Origin: Lysobacter antibioticus | GTDB lineage: Bacteria > Pseudomonadota > Gammaproteobacteria > Xanthomonadales > Xanthomonadaceae | Length of the DNA: 35,546 bases | Direction: 5' to 3' | Assembly (NCBI RefSeq): GCF_000731095.1 | Contig: NZ_JMTZ01000041.1 | Coordinates: 1 to 35,546, forward strand | Shown: positions 24,124 to 35,546 of the stretch, piece after piece | Layout: every line of letters starts with the position of its first letter | Numbering within the stretch: position 1 is the stretch's first letter | The notes under the pieces: model-generated | What the model was told of the DNA's origin: nothing | Databases searched by the model: none | The model's input: the letters and a program-made list of their open reading frames with translations, nothing else | Position numbers and translations under genes: made by a program

Positions 24124-25011
24124 TCAGTGACTGGGTGGATCACAAGCCACGCTCTCGATCTGCAAGGTGCAGTGCTCGATGCCGTAGCGTTCGTCGAGTT
24201 GCCGCGCCAATTCGCCGCGCAAGGCATCGGCATCGACGCCTGCGTCGACGACCAGGTGCGCGGTCATCGCCGGAGTGCTCGACCCCAGCGACCACACGTG
24301 CAGGTCGTGCACGTCGCCGACGCCGGGCGTTGCCGTCAGGGTCGCGCGCACCGCGGCGAGGTCGATGCCGCCCGGCACGCCTTCCATGAGCACGTTGCCG
24401 GCCTCGCGCAGCAGGGTCCAGGTACGCGGCAATACCCACAGGCCGATCAGCACGGCCAGGATCGGGTCGACCACGGTCCAGCCGGTGAAGCGGATGACGA
24501 TGGCGCCGGCGATCACCGCGACCGAGCCGAGCATGTCGCTCCACACCTCGAGGTAGGCGCCTTTCATGTTGAGGCTTTCGCCGCTGCCGGCCTTGAGCAG
24601 GCGCATCGCGACCAGGTTGACGATCAGGCCGAGCGCGGCGATCGTCAGCATGCCGGTGGTTGCGATCTGCGGCGGTTCGCTGAAGCGGCCGGCCGCTTTC
24701 CACAGAATGTAGGCGGCGACCGCGAACAGCATCAGGCCGTTCGCCATCGCGCCCATCGCTTCCATGCGCGCGTAGCCGTAGCTGCGTTTCGCATCCGCCG
24801 GTTTGCGGCTCAGCCGCACCGCGGTCAGCGCGATCATCAGCGCCAGGGTGTCGGTGCCCATGTGCGCGGCGTCCGACAACAGCGCCAGGCTGTTGGTCAG
24901 GAAGGCGCCGACGACTTCGGCGATCAGGAAGCCGCCGGTCAGGCCGAGCGCCCACCACAAGGGGCGCTCGTGGCGGATCGCGGTGCTGCCGTGGTCGTGT
25001 CCGCTGCTCAT
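24124..25011 (-). CDS. czcD: Cation diffusion facilitator (CzcD-type) metal efflux protein
   Basis: This 295-aa inner-membrane transporter has six predicted helices and a cytoplasmic C-terminal domain. It should export Zn, Co or Cd by proton antiport. Helix 2 carries SDAAHMGTD (Asp47, His50, Asp54). Helix 5 reads YLEVWSDMLGS with Asp159, and Glu155 stands where zinc-specific members have His. The N-terminal HDHG is a short metal-binding stretch. The C-terminal domain has VHDLHVWSLGSSTPAMTAHL and IEHCTLQIES, typical of CzcD. AGGAG lies 7 bases before the ATG. It is 94 bases downstream of czcA and probably in the same operon. Confidence 0.9.
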   Translation of the reverse strand: MSSGHDHGSTAIRHERPLWWALGLTGGFLIAEVVGAFLTNSLALLSDAAHMGTDTLALMIALTAVRLSRKPADAKRSYGYARMEAMGAMANGLMLFAVAAYILWKAAGRFSEPPQIATTGMLTIAALGLIVNLVAMRLLKAGSGESLNMKGAYLEVWSDMLGSVAVIAGAIVIRFTGWTVVDPILAVLIGLWVLPRTWTLLREAGNVLMEGVPGGIDLAAVRATLTATPGVGDVHDLHVWSLGSSTPAMTAHLVVDAGVDADALRGELARQLDERYGIEHCTLQIESVACDPPSH

Positions 25012-25105
25012 ATCGATGCTCCTGTTTGCGTCGTAAGCGGATCGCCCGCGGGCGATGCTCAGGATCGAGGCGGGCCGCGCGAACGCGACCCGCCCTGTTG
25101 CCGCC

Positions 25106-29368
<4,263 letters not shown>

Positions 29369-29372
<4 letters not shown>

Positions 29373-30730
29373 GGGGCGGCTCCTGCGGGGGCGGACGGTG
29401 GGGCGAGGAAGGATTCGCCGGTGAGGCGCTGGATTTCGATCAGCGCCAGCTGCGCGTCGAGCGCGGTGTCCAGGCGCTGTTTGCGCACGGCCACGCTGTC
29501 GGCCTGCAACAGGGCCAGTTCGAGATAACTGATGGCGCCGGCGCGGTAGGCGTACTCGGCGGCGTTTTCGGCCCGGCTCATGCGCGGCAGGACCTCGTCC
29601 TTGAGGCGCGCGACTTCGAGTGCGCCGACCCGGTAGCGGCCGTGCGCTTCGACCAGGGTCGAATACAGCGACAAGCCCTTGGCTTCGCGCTCGGTTTCGA
29701 GCACGGCCAGTTCGGCCTGGGCGCCGCGGATGCCGGGTTCGGCGCGGCTGCGTGCGCCGAGCGGCATCGACACGCTGCCGATCAAGGCGGTGTCGCCGCC
29801 GTCCTGCAAGCGGCGCACGCCGATCTGCCAATCGATGTCGGCGCTGGCTTGGCTCTGCGCCAGGCGCACGCGTGCTTCGCCGATGCGGCGCGCGTCGACG
29901 AACCGGGTCAGCTCGGGGCTGCGGTCGAGCAAGCCCGCCAAGGCGGTGGCTTCTTCGATCTTCGGCAAGGCATAAGGATCGCCGGCGACCTCGGCGAAAC
30001 CCGGGTCGCGTTCGCCCCACAGCGCGGCCAGGTGTTGGCGCGCGGCGAGCAGGCTTTGCTCGCTGCGCGCGCGATCGAGTTCGGCGCGCGCCAGCGCGGC
30101 CTGTGCGGTCAACAGGCCGGACTCAGGCGACGCGCCCGCGACCAGGCGCTGGCGCGCGGCGGCGACGGTGCGCTTGCGCTGGCCGATGTCGAACTGCGCC
30201 AGTTCGATCCGGCGTTGCGCGGCGACGATGCCGAGATAACGCCGCGCGGTCTCGGCCAGCAGGTCGAGTCGGCGGCTTTCGCGATCGACCGCGAGCGCAT
30301 CGATGCGGCTCTGGGCGAAGGCGCGGCGCGCGTCGAGCTTGCCGCCGCGTTCGAACACCGAGGCCAGGCTGAGGGTGATCTCGGCCCCCTTGACGCCGCT
30401 GACCGCGCCGCTGCCGAAGACGTTGTCGACCGCGGCGCCGGCGATCCAGGCCGGACGCTGCGCGGCGAGGTCGCGCTCGGCTTCGAGCACCGAACGCTGG
30501 CTGCCGAACAGACGCAGGTCGGGGTGGGCGTCGCCGATGCGCGCGAAGGCGTCGTCGAGAGTGAACACCGAGGCCGCGCGCGCGGCCCCGGTTGGGGGGG
30601 GAGCTGACGTGCCGGAAGTAGCAGGACCGGCAGTGGCCGGGCTTGAAGCGGCGGCAAGGGGAGGCCGCGCCTGTGCCGAAAAGCACAGAGCGGCCGTCAG
30701 GACGGCCAGGGCCGCCGGACGCAAACGCAT
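29369..30730 (-). CDS. czcC: CzcC-type outer-membrane channel protein
   Basis: This 453-aa TolC-family protein has an N-terminal signal (MRLRPAALAVLTAALCFSAQA) and an Ala/Pro-rich linker (~25-52). Two long helical repeats follow, with FTLDDAFARIGDAHPDL and RAENAAEYAYRAGAISYLELALLQAD, the latter being the diagnostic CzcC end. It forms the outer-membrane exit duct for the CzcCBA pump. AGGAG lies 8 bases before the ATG. It overlaps czcB by 4 bases and follows a small His/Cys protein gene. Confidence 0.92.
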
Positions 30731-30854
30731 GGGATGTTCTCCTGAATCTCGAAAGACGCCGGGCGCGAACGCAGCGCACGGCGACGAAGACCCGCGCAGG
30801 CCGACGCGGCGCCGCAGGGCGCGTGCGTGCGGCCGGCTCAGGCCGGCATCGGGA

Positions 30855-31238
30855 TCAGGCGGAGATCGGTGGGCGGAACGGGACCGCGGTCGGGGTCGGC
30901 ACGAACGCGATCGAGACGGCCGGCACCGGGGCGGCGGCGCTGGCTGCGAGCAGGCCGACCTCGAAGCGCGGCAACAGTGCGGCTTGCAGGGCGCAGCAGT
31001 GGCTCAGGTGCCAGCGGGCGTCGCCGCAGCCGTCCGGGTCGGCGTTGTCCGGGGCGGCGCTGTCGCCGGCGTATGCGCCGGCATGCTCGTGCGCCAGCGC
31101 CGCGACCGGCCCGGCGAGTTCGCCGATTTCGGTCGCGAAGGTCAGCGTCGGCTTGACCAGCATCACGGCGATCAGCACGCCGAAGACGAGGTAGCGGAAC
31201 GCGGTCGCGATGGCGGAGGGGCCGGGCATGGCGGGCAT
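30855..31238 (-). CDS. Small His/Cys-containing exported protein at the head of the czc operon
   Basis: This 127-aa protein has one hydrophobic segment at ~13-32, likely a signal or membrane anchor. A central acidic/His region (LAHEHAGAY, DPDGCGDARWHLSHCC, residues 71-82) could bind metal. The end reads FVPTPTAVPFRPPIS, a pattern resembling CzcI-like and other small proteins that precede RND metal pumps; the assignment to CzcI is tentative. It has the same strand as czcC, 124 bases away. Two ATGs (31238, 31229) are possible, neither with a good ribosome-binding site. Role inferred: periplasmic metal sensing or binding. Confidence 0.72.
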   Translation of the reverse strand: MPAMPGPSAIATAFRYLVFGVLIAVMLVKPTLTFATEIGELAGPVAALAHEHAGAYAGDSAAPDNADPDGCGDARWHLSHCCALQAALLPRFEVGLLAASAAAPVPAVSIAFVPTPTAVPFRPPISA

Positions 31239-31444
31239 CTTAGGAGCCGCCGACCCCGCTATACAATTTCAGGCCCCGCGCCGCCGTTCATGTGCGGCCG
31301 TAGCGCATCGCCACTGAATGCCGGCCGCCGCGGCCCGGCCGCGGTTCCACCCTCGCTCCCGATTGCGGCGATAATCGCGCCGCGCAACGGACCTGCGGAA
31401 CCGCGGGCAGGGACACCCAGACAGCAGTCCGGACAGGATCGGCA

Positions 31445-31468
31445 ATGACGGTGCCTCGGCGCCGTCAT
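31445..31468. other. 11-bp hairpin before the TonB-like gene
   Basis: ATGACGGTGCC and GGCGCCGTCAT pair over 11 positions with one T/G wobble and a 2-base gap. It lies 55 bases before the TonB-like start, in the 31239-31523 gap that separates it from the divergent czc operon. It might be a leader hairpin or an operator; no T run follows. A TATACAAT box is seen at about 31260 but cannot be assigned to a gene. Confidence 0.35.
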
Positions 31469-31523
31469 ATCGTTTGCCTAGTCTGCGCACGTATTCGGTA
31501 GTGGCGGTACAGGGGGTTTGGCA

Positions 31524-32543
31524 GTGAAGGTTGTTGTGAAACCGGTGTGTGAGTTTCCCGCCGGTCGTTGGTCGAAAGCCGGTGCGCGCGCGATCGCCGG
31601 TCTGGCCCTGGGCGTCGCCCTGGGCGGTTGCGGTTCCGAAGCTCCCCACAGCGCCGCGTCCCCGGCGCCGGTTGCCGATGCCGCGCTGGAGTTGCCGGCG
31701 CCGCTGGACGAACTCGATATCGAAGGGTTGCGCGCGCGCGCCACCCAGGCCCTGCGCGAGCAGCGCATCCACACCCCGGCCGGCGACAGCGCGGTCGACT
31801 ATTACCTGGCCCTGCGCGACAAGGAGCCGGGCCAGATCGACGTGATCGGTGCGCTCGACGAGTTGCAGCCCTATGTGGTGATCGCCGGCGAGCAGGCCTT
31901 GCTCGACGACGATCTGGCCGAATCGCACCGTTTGCTGGACTTGCTGGCGCGCATGGACCCGCAGGCGCCGGCCTTGCCGCGCATGCGCGAAAGCCTGCGT
32001 GTCGCCGAGGCCAGCCGCGAGCGCAAGACCCGCGAGGAAACCGAACGCCTGATGGCCGAGCGTACCGACGCGGCGACCGTGCTGTCGGCGCGTCGCGAGG
32101 CCGCGCGCACCGCCAATACGGCGTCGGCGAACGCGGCGATGAAGGCCGATGCGGCCGCCAGCGCGCTCGCCGCCGATGCCGCCGCGGCGAAAACCGGCAG
32201 CGCGTCGGCGGCGCAACCGGTGGCGGCGTCGGCCGCGACCCCGGCAGCGTTGCCGGCCATGACCTCGGCGAACGCCGCCTCGCCGGCGATGCCGCGCCTG
32301 CTCGCCGATGCCAGCCCGCGTTATCCGCTGCCGGCCTTGAACCGCAAGATCGAGGGCAGCGTCGAGATCAGCTTCACGATCCTGCCCGACGGCCGCGTCG
32401 GCGCGCCCAGGCTGGTGTCCTCGGAACCGGCCGGGGTGTTCGACGCCGCCGCGCTGGCGGCGGTGGCGCGCCTGCGTTTCGAGGCCAGCGGCCAGTCGCA
32501 TACGGCCCGCCGCACCCTCAATTTCCGCCTGCCTTCGCGCTGA
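31524..32543 (+). CDS. Lipoprotein with TonB C-terminal domain
   Basis: This 339-aa protein has an N-terminal signal ending in a lipobox-like ALGGC (Cys36) instead of the plain membrane anchor of TonB. A helical region (~65-170) contains ERKTREETERLMAERTD, and a long Ala-rich stretch follows to ~255. The TonB C-terminal fold (~258-339) contains PRYPLPALNRKIEGSVEIS, FTILPDGRVGAPRLVSS and FDAAALAAVARLRFEA, which is well conserved. It may couple inner-membrane energy to an outer-membrane receptor, but no ExbB/ExbD or receptor is nearby and no proline-rich spanning segment is seen. The GTG at 31524 has AGGGGG 7 bases upstream; a TTG at 31518 is less likely. Confidence 0.82.
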   Translation: MKVVVKPVCEFPAGRWSKAGARAIAGLALGVALGGCGSEAPHSAASPAPVADAALELPAPLDELDIEGLRARATQALREQRIHTPAGDSAVDYYLALRDKEPGQIDVIGALDELQPYVVIAGEQALLDDDLAESHRLLDLLARMDPQAPALPRMRESLRVAEASRERKTREETERLMAERTDAATVLSARREAARTANTASANAAMKADAAASALAADAAAAKTGSASAAQPVAASAATPAALPAMTSANAASPAMPRLLADASPRYPLPALNRKIEGSVEISFTILPDGRVGAPRLVSSEPAGVFDAAALAAVARLRFEASGQSHTARRTLNFRLPSR

Positions 32544-32679
32544 AGCCTGCGGCGGCGGGAGCGGCCGGCCTTTACATGGCCGACTGCGGCGGCCGACGGC
32601 GACGACCGATTGCGACGGCGGACACGTCCGTCGGGGCGGGAGCTTGGCGGTCCGCGCGCTGTGCCGCCACAATGCGGCG

Positions 32680-33375
32680 ATGGAGACTTTCGCCCCCCCC
32701 GCCTTACTCGAAACCGTCGAACGCGAGACCGGCCCGGCGCCGACCTGGAGCGTGCTGTGGCTGCACGGCCTCGGCGCCGACGGCCACGACTTCGCCCCGA
32801 TCGTGCCCGAACTGCTGCGCCGCGATTGGCCGGCGCTGCGCTTCGTGTTCCCGCATGCGCCGGTGCGCGCGGTCACGATCAACAACGGCGCGCGCATGCG
32901 CGCCTGGTACGACATCCGCGACATCAGCGATCTGGCCCAGCGCGCCGACGAAGCCGGCGTCGACGAGTCGGTGCAGCAGGTCGATGCGCTGATCGAGCGA
33001 GAAATCGAACGCGGCGTGCCGGCCTCGCGCATCCTGCTGGCCGGCTTTTCCCAGGGCGGCGCGATCACCCTGGCCACCGCATTGCGGCGCAAGCAGGCGC
33101 TGGGCGGGCTGATCGCCCTGTCGAGCTATCTGCCGATGCCCGAGCGCCTGGTCGCCGAGGCGACTGCGGTCGCGCCGAGCCAGCCGGCCTTCATGGCCCA
33201 CGGCCGACACGACCCGATGGTGCCCTACGCCGGCGGCGAAGGCGCCGCGGCGCGCCTGCGGGGCCTGGGCTTCCAGGTCGACTGGCATGCCTATCCGATG
33301 GCGCATCAGGTCTGCGCCGAGGAGATCGACGCGCTCGGCGACTGGATGTCGCAACGGTTCGCCGCCACGGCATGA
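32680..33375 (+). CDS. Carboxylesterase / phospholipase-type alpha/beta hydrolase
   Basis: This 231-aa cytoplasmic serine esterase is of the EstB/acyl-protein thioesterase type. It begins VLWLHGLGADGHDF (oxyanion loop) and has the nucleophile motif LLAGFSQGGA with Ser124. Asp178 in HGRHDPMVP and His209 in YPMAHQVC complete the triad. YDIRDISDLAQRADEAG is typical of this family. Substrates are short-chain esters or lysophospholipids. The ATG at 32680 is chosen from family length; no strong ribosome-binding site is seen. It is 13 bases before the sensor kinase gene on the same strand. Confidence 0.92.
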   Translation: METFAPPALLETVERETGPAPTWSVLWLHGLGADGHDFAPIVPELLRRDWPALRFVFPHAPVRAVTINNGARMRAWYDIRDISDLAQRADEAGVDESVQQVDALIEREIERGVPASRILLAGFSQGGAITLATALRRKQALGGLIALSSYLPMPERLVAEATAVAPSQPAFMAHGRHDPMVPYAGGEGAAARLRGLGFQVDWHAYPMAHQVCAEEIDALGDWMSQRFAATA

Positions 33376-33388
33376 GCCGGCTCTGACC

Positions 33389-34444
33389 ATGCTCGAGTCC
33401 GCCGGCGAACACGAACCGTGGCTGCCGGACTTATGCCGTTTGCCGCGGCTGGTGGTCATGCTGAGCATGGCCGAGCTGATCGTGATCGTGCTGGCGCTGG
33501 CGCCCGACGGTACCCGCTGGGACCTCGGCCGCTTCGTGTCTTCGAGCGCCTTCGCGCTGTGGCTGGCGCTGGCGATCTCGGTGCTGCTGTGCGTGTCGCG
33601 GCGCCAACTGTCGCGTTTGCCGCCCGGCGTGGGCGGCTTCATCGCCACCGCGACGGCGGCGGCGATCGCCGCGGCGGTCGCGGCGGTCACCCACATCATC
33701 GACAGCGTCACCGGCATCGGCCTGGTGCCGCCGGGGATCTCGTTCCAACGCTTCGTCGGCGGTACCGCGGCGGTGGCGATCCTCGCCGTCGGCGTGGTCC
33801 TGCGCTATCTCTACGTCAACGACAGCTGGAAGGCCCAGGTCCGCGCCAACGCCCGCGCCGAGGTCGATGCGCTGCAGGCGCGGATCAAGCCGCACTTCCT
33901 TTTCAACAGCATGAACACCATCGCCGGCCTGGTGCGCAGCGACCCGGTGGTCGCCGAGCGCGCGGTGCTGGACCTGTCGGACCTGTTCCGGGCCGCGCTG
34001 GGCGCGTCCAAGTCCGATTCCAGCCTGGCCGAGGAGGTCGAGCTGGCCGAGCGCTATCTGGCGATCGAGCAACTGCGCCTGGGCGAGCGCCTGCGGGTGG
34101 TCTGGCGCAAGCGCGAGCCGCTGCCGTGGCGGATGCCGCTGCCGCGTCTGGTCCTGCAGCCCCTGGTCGAGAACGCCGTGCTGCACGGTATCTCCCGGCT
34201 GCCGGGCGGCGGCGAGATCGAAATCGAGCTGACCGAGCTCGCCGACGAGCTCCTGCTGCGCATCCGCAACCCGGCCCCGCCCCCGGCCGACGGCCGCAGC
34301 GGGGCCCGCCACGCCCACAGCAGCATCGGCCAGCGCCTGCGTTATGCCTATGGGCCGACGGTGCGGATGACCGCGGGCTGGAACGAAGGCTACTATCTGT
34401 GCGAACTGCACGTGCCGACCGGGGTGGAGGCGCATAGCCGATGA
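33389..34444 (+). CDS. algZ: LytS/AlgZ-type sensor histidine kinase
   Basis: This 351-aa inner-membrane kinase has about four hydrophobic segments in the first 140 residues and a short linker. The His_kinase domain has RIKPHFLFNSMNTIAGL with His169, the HPK7-type phospho-acceptor (family motif PHFLFN). The ATPase region has RLVLQPLVENAVLHGI with Asn262 (N box); glycine-rich boxes are weak, as usual in this family. The ATG at 33389 overlaps nothing and gives family length. The stop overlaps the LytTR regulator start by 4 bases. In pseudomonads and xanthomonads such pairs (AlgZ/AlgR, FimS) control polysaccharide and type IV pili; this is inferred by homology. Confidence 0.88.
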   Translation: MLESAGEHEPWLPDLCRLPRLVVMLSMAELIVIVLALAPDGTRWDLGRFVSSSAFALWLALAISVLLCVSRRQLSRLPPGVGGFIATATAAAIAAAVAAVTHIIDSVTGIGLVPPGISFQRFVGGTAAVAILAVGVVLRYLYVNDSWKAQVRANARAEVDALQARIKPHFLFNSMNTIAGLVRSDPVVAERAVLDLSDLFRAALGASKSDSSLAEEVELAERYLAIEQLRLGERLRVVWRKREPLPWRMPLPRLVLQPLVENAVLHGISRLPGGGEIEIELTELADELLLRIRNPAPPPADGRSGARHAHSSIGQRLRYAYGPTVRMTAGWNEGYYLCELHVPTGVEAHSR

Positions 34445-35199
34445 AAGCGACGAGGCCGGCCATGAGAGTGGTGATCGCGGATGACGAACCGTTGGCGCGC
34501 GAGCGCTTGCGCAGCCTGTTGGCCGAGCGCGACGACGTCGAGGTCGTCGCCGAAGCGGCCGACGGCCAGCACGCCTTGCACGCCTGCGCCGAGCACCGGC
34601 CGGATCTGGTCCTGCTCGACATCGCCATGCCCGGCATCGACGGCCTCGAAGCCGCGCGCCATCTGGCCGCGTTCGAGCCGCGCCCGGCGGTGGTGTTCTG
34701 CACCGCCTACGACGCCCACGCCTTGTCGGCGTTCGAGGCCGAGGCGATCGACTACCTGGTCAAGCCGGTGCGGGCCGAGCGCCTCGACGCCGCGCTCGAA
34801 CGCGTGCGCACCTTCGCCGCCGGCCGCGAGCGCCACGTCGGCGGCACCGAGACCGCGCCCGGGCAAAGCCGCAGCCACCTGTGCGCGCGCCTGCGCGGCA
34901 GCCTGCGCCTGATCCCGATCGAGGACGTGCATTACCTGCACGCCGAAGAGAAGTACGTGATCGTCCATCACGCGCGCGGCGAAGACCTGATCGAGGAATC
35001 GCTGAAATCGCTGGAAGACGAATTCGGCGAACGCTTCGTGCGCATCCACCGCAATTGCCTGGTCGCGCGCCACGAGATCGTCGAACTCAAGCGCGACTCC
35101 GAAGGCCACGTCCAAGCCGTGCTGCGTCACGGCAAACAACCCCTGGAAGTCAGCCGCCGTTGCGTGGCGGCGCTGCGCGAGACCCTCAAGCATTTGTGA
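34441..35199 (+). CDS. algR: LytTR-family response regulator, AlgR-like
   Basis: This regulator is 252 aa. The receiver domain has VIADDEPLARERL (acidic pair at 14-15), phospho-acceptor Asp60 in LVLLDIAMPGIDG, and Lys in DYLVKPV. The C-terminal LytTR DNA-binding domain (~140-248) contains LIPIEDVHYLHAEEKYVIVHH and FVRIHRNCLVAR, matching AlgR. Partner of the upstream kinase (ATGA overlap). A second start at 34462 (MRVVIADDEP) has GAGG 6 bases upstream and matches the usual AlgR start, so the protein may be 245 aa. In related bacteria it regulates exopolysaccharide and twitching genes. Confidence 0.92.
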   Translation: MKATRPAMRVVIADDEPLARERLRSLLAERDDVEVVAEAADGQHALHACAEHRPDLVLLDIAMPGIDGLEAARHLAAFEPRPAVVFCTAYDAHALSAFEAEAIDYLVKPVRAERLDAALERVRTFAAGRERHVGGTETAPGQSRSHLCARLRGSLRLIPIEDVHYLHAEEKYVIVHHARGEDLIEESLKSLEDEFGERFVRIHRNCLVARHEIVELKRDSEGHVQAVLRHGKQPLEVSRRCVAALRETLKHL

Positions 35200-35202
35200 G
35201 GC

Positions 35203-35290
35203 TTTGGGATTTGGGATTTGGGATTGGGGATTCGGGATTAGGGATTGGTCATTGGGGATTAGGGGATTAGGGGATTAGGGGGTTCGGGGA
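35203..35290 (+). repeat. GGGATT-rich simple repeat
   Basis: The G-rich strand reads as imperfect GGGATT/GGGGATTA units (about 13 G-runs in 88 bases), right after the AlgR stop. It could form G-quadruplex structures. No gene is seen in it. Confidence 0.8.
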
Positions 35291-35320
35291 TCGACTCGTC
35301 CGGAGCTCGCCGAACCAAGG

Positions 35321-35436
35321 GTAGGAGCGGCGCGAGCCGCGACCGCGCTGCCTCAATCTCGCGCTGCATCCGGCCGTAATCCCCTGTAGGAGCGGCGTCC
35401 CACTGGATTTCCTCCGGTCATAAGCCGCGACCGCGT
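35321..35436 (+). repeat. REP-like repeat, two partial units
   Basis: GTAGGAGCGGCG begins at 35321 and again at 35386 (the second continues tcccactggatttcctccggtcataagccgcgaccgcg). Same family as 16134 and 18478. The remaining 35437-35490 stretch is unremarkable. Confidence 0.72.
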
Positions 35437-35490
35437 AGTTGCCGATTGTTGCGTTTCTGGCCGCAGGGCGGTGAAGCAACATCAGGATCT

Positions 35491-35543
35491 AAAGCTTCCG
35501 TCCGCTCACGCGGCCGGGTTACTTTCTTTTGCTAAGCCCAAAA
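35491..35543 (-). repeat. Terminal inverted copy, right (dispersed repeat)
   Basis: Reverse complement of 1-53 with one mismatch (C/A at one position). It continues toward the window interior with weaker similarity (gaagcaacatcag pairs with the left-end gatgttgcttc). Confidence 0.8.
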
Positions 35544-35546
35544 GAA

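Overview
The window comes from a high-GC gammaproteobacterium of the Xanthomonadaceae, most likely a Lysobacter. This is inferred from the codon and GC style, from the dispersed GTAGGAGCGGCGCGAGCCGCGACC-type repeats between genes, from a subtilase fused to an autotransporter barrel, and from an AlgZ/AlgR-type pair beside a TonB-like gene. No tRNA, rRNA, CRISPR array, phage gene or transposase gene was recognised.

Layout, left to right. (1) 176-4466, minus strand: a compact RiPP (ribosomally made, modified peptide) locus. Its order of transcription is a very short HlyD-like membrane fusion protein, a peptidase-containing ABC transporter (C39 protease + ABC), a 61-aa precursor peptide with a double-glycine leader, a hairpin, and an ATP-grasp ligase of the graspetide (omega-ester peptide) type. 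This is the most interesting system in the window. (2) 4707-8216: a DUF418 membrane protein divergent from a NarL-type two-component pair. (3) 8799-11960: a secreted subtilisin-like protease autotransporter with a clear terminator, followed by a 288-bp MITE/REP-doublet-like element. (4) 12514-18321: ordinary single genes: a LysE-type exporter, a DUF4031 protein, a VOC (glyoxalase-fold) protein, a DedA-rhodanese fusion, an LCM-type methyltransferase, an AhpD-like protein divergent from a LysR regulator, and a 71-aa orphan.

(5) 18774-23989: a molybdenum hydroxylase module. On the minus strand lie the cofactor genes (a MobA/MocA-like nucleotidyltransferase and XdhC). Divergent from them are iorA (2Fe-2S subunit), iorB (Tat-exported molybdopterin subunit) and a diheme cytochrome c lipoprotein. 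Together they suggest a periplasmic oxidase of unknown substrate that passes electrons to a membrane-anchored cytochrome. (6) 24124-31238, minus strand: a heavy-metal efflux cluster made of a small His/Cys protein, CzcC, CzcB, CzcA and a CDF transporter of CzcD type. (7) 31524-35199: a TonB-C-domain lipoprotein, a carboxylesterase, and an AlgZ/AlgR-like LytTR two-component pair.

The two ends of the window carry the same 53-bp sequence in inverted orientation (one mismatch). Intergenic regions hold at least four families of dispersed or tandem repeats. Start codons were chosen from ribosome-binding sites, 4-bp ATGA overlaps and family length. All functions are assigned by reading motifs, not by database search.
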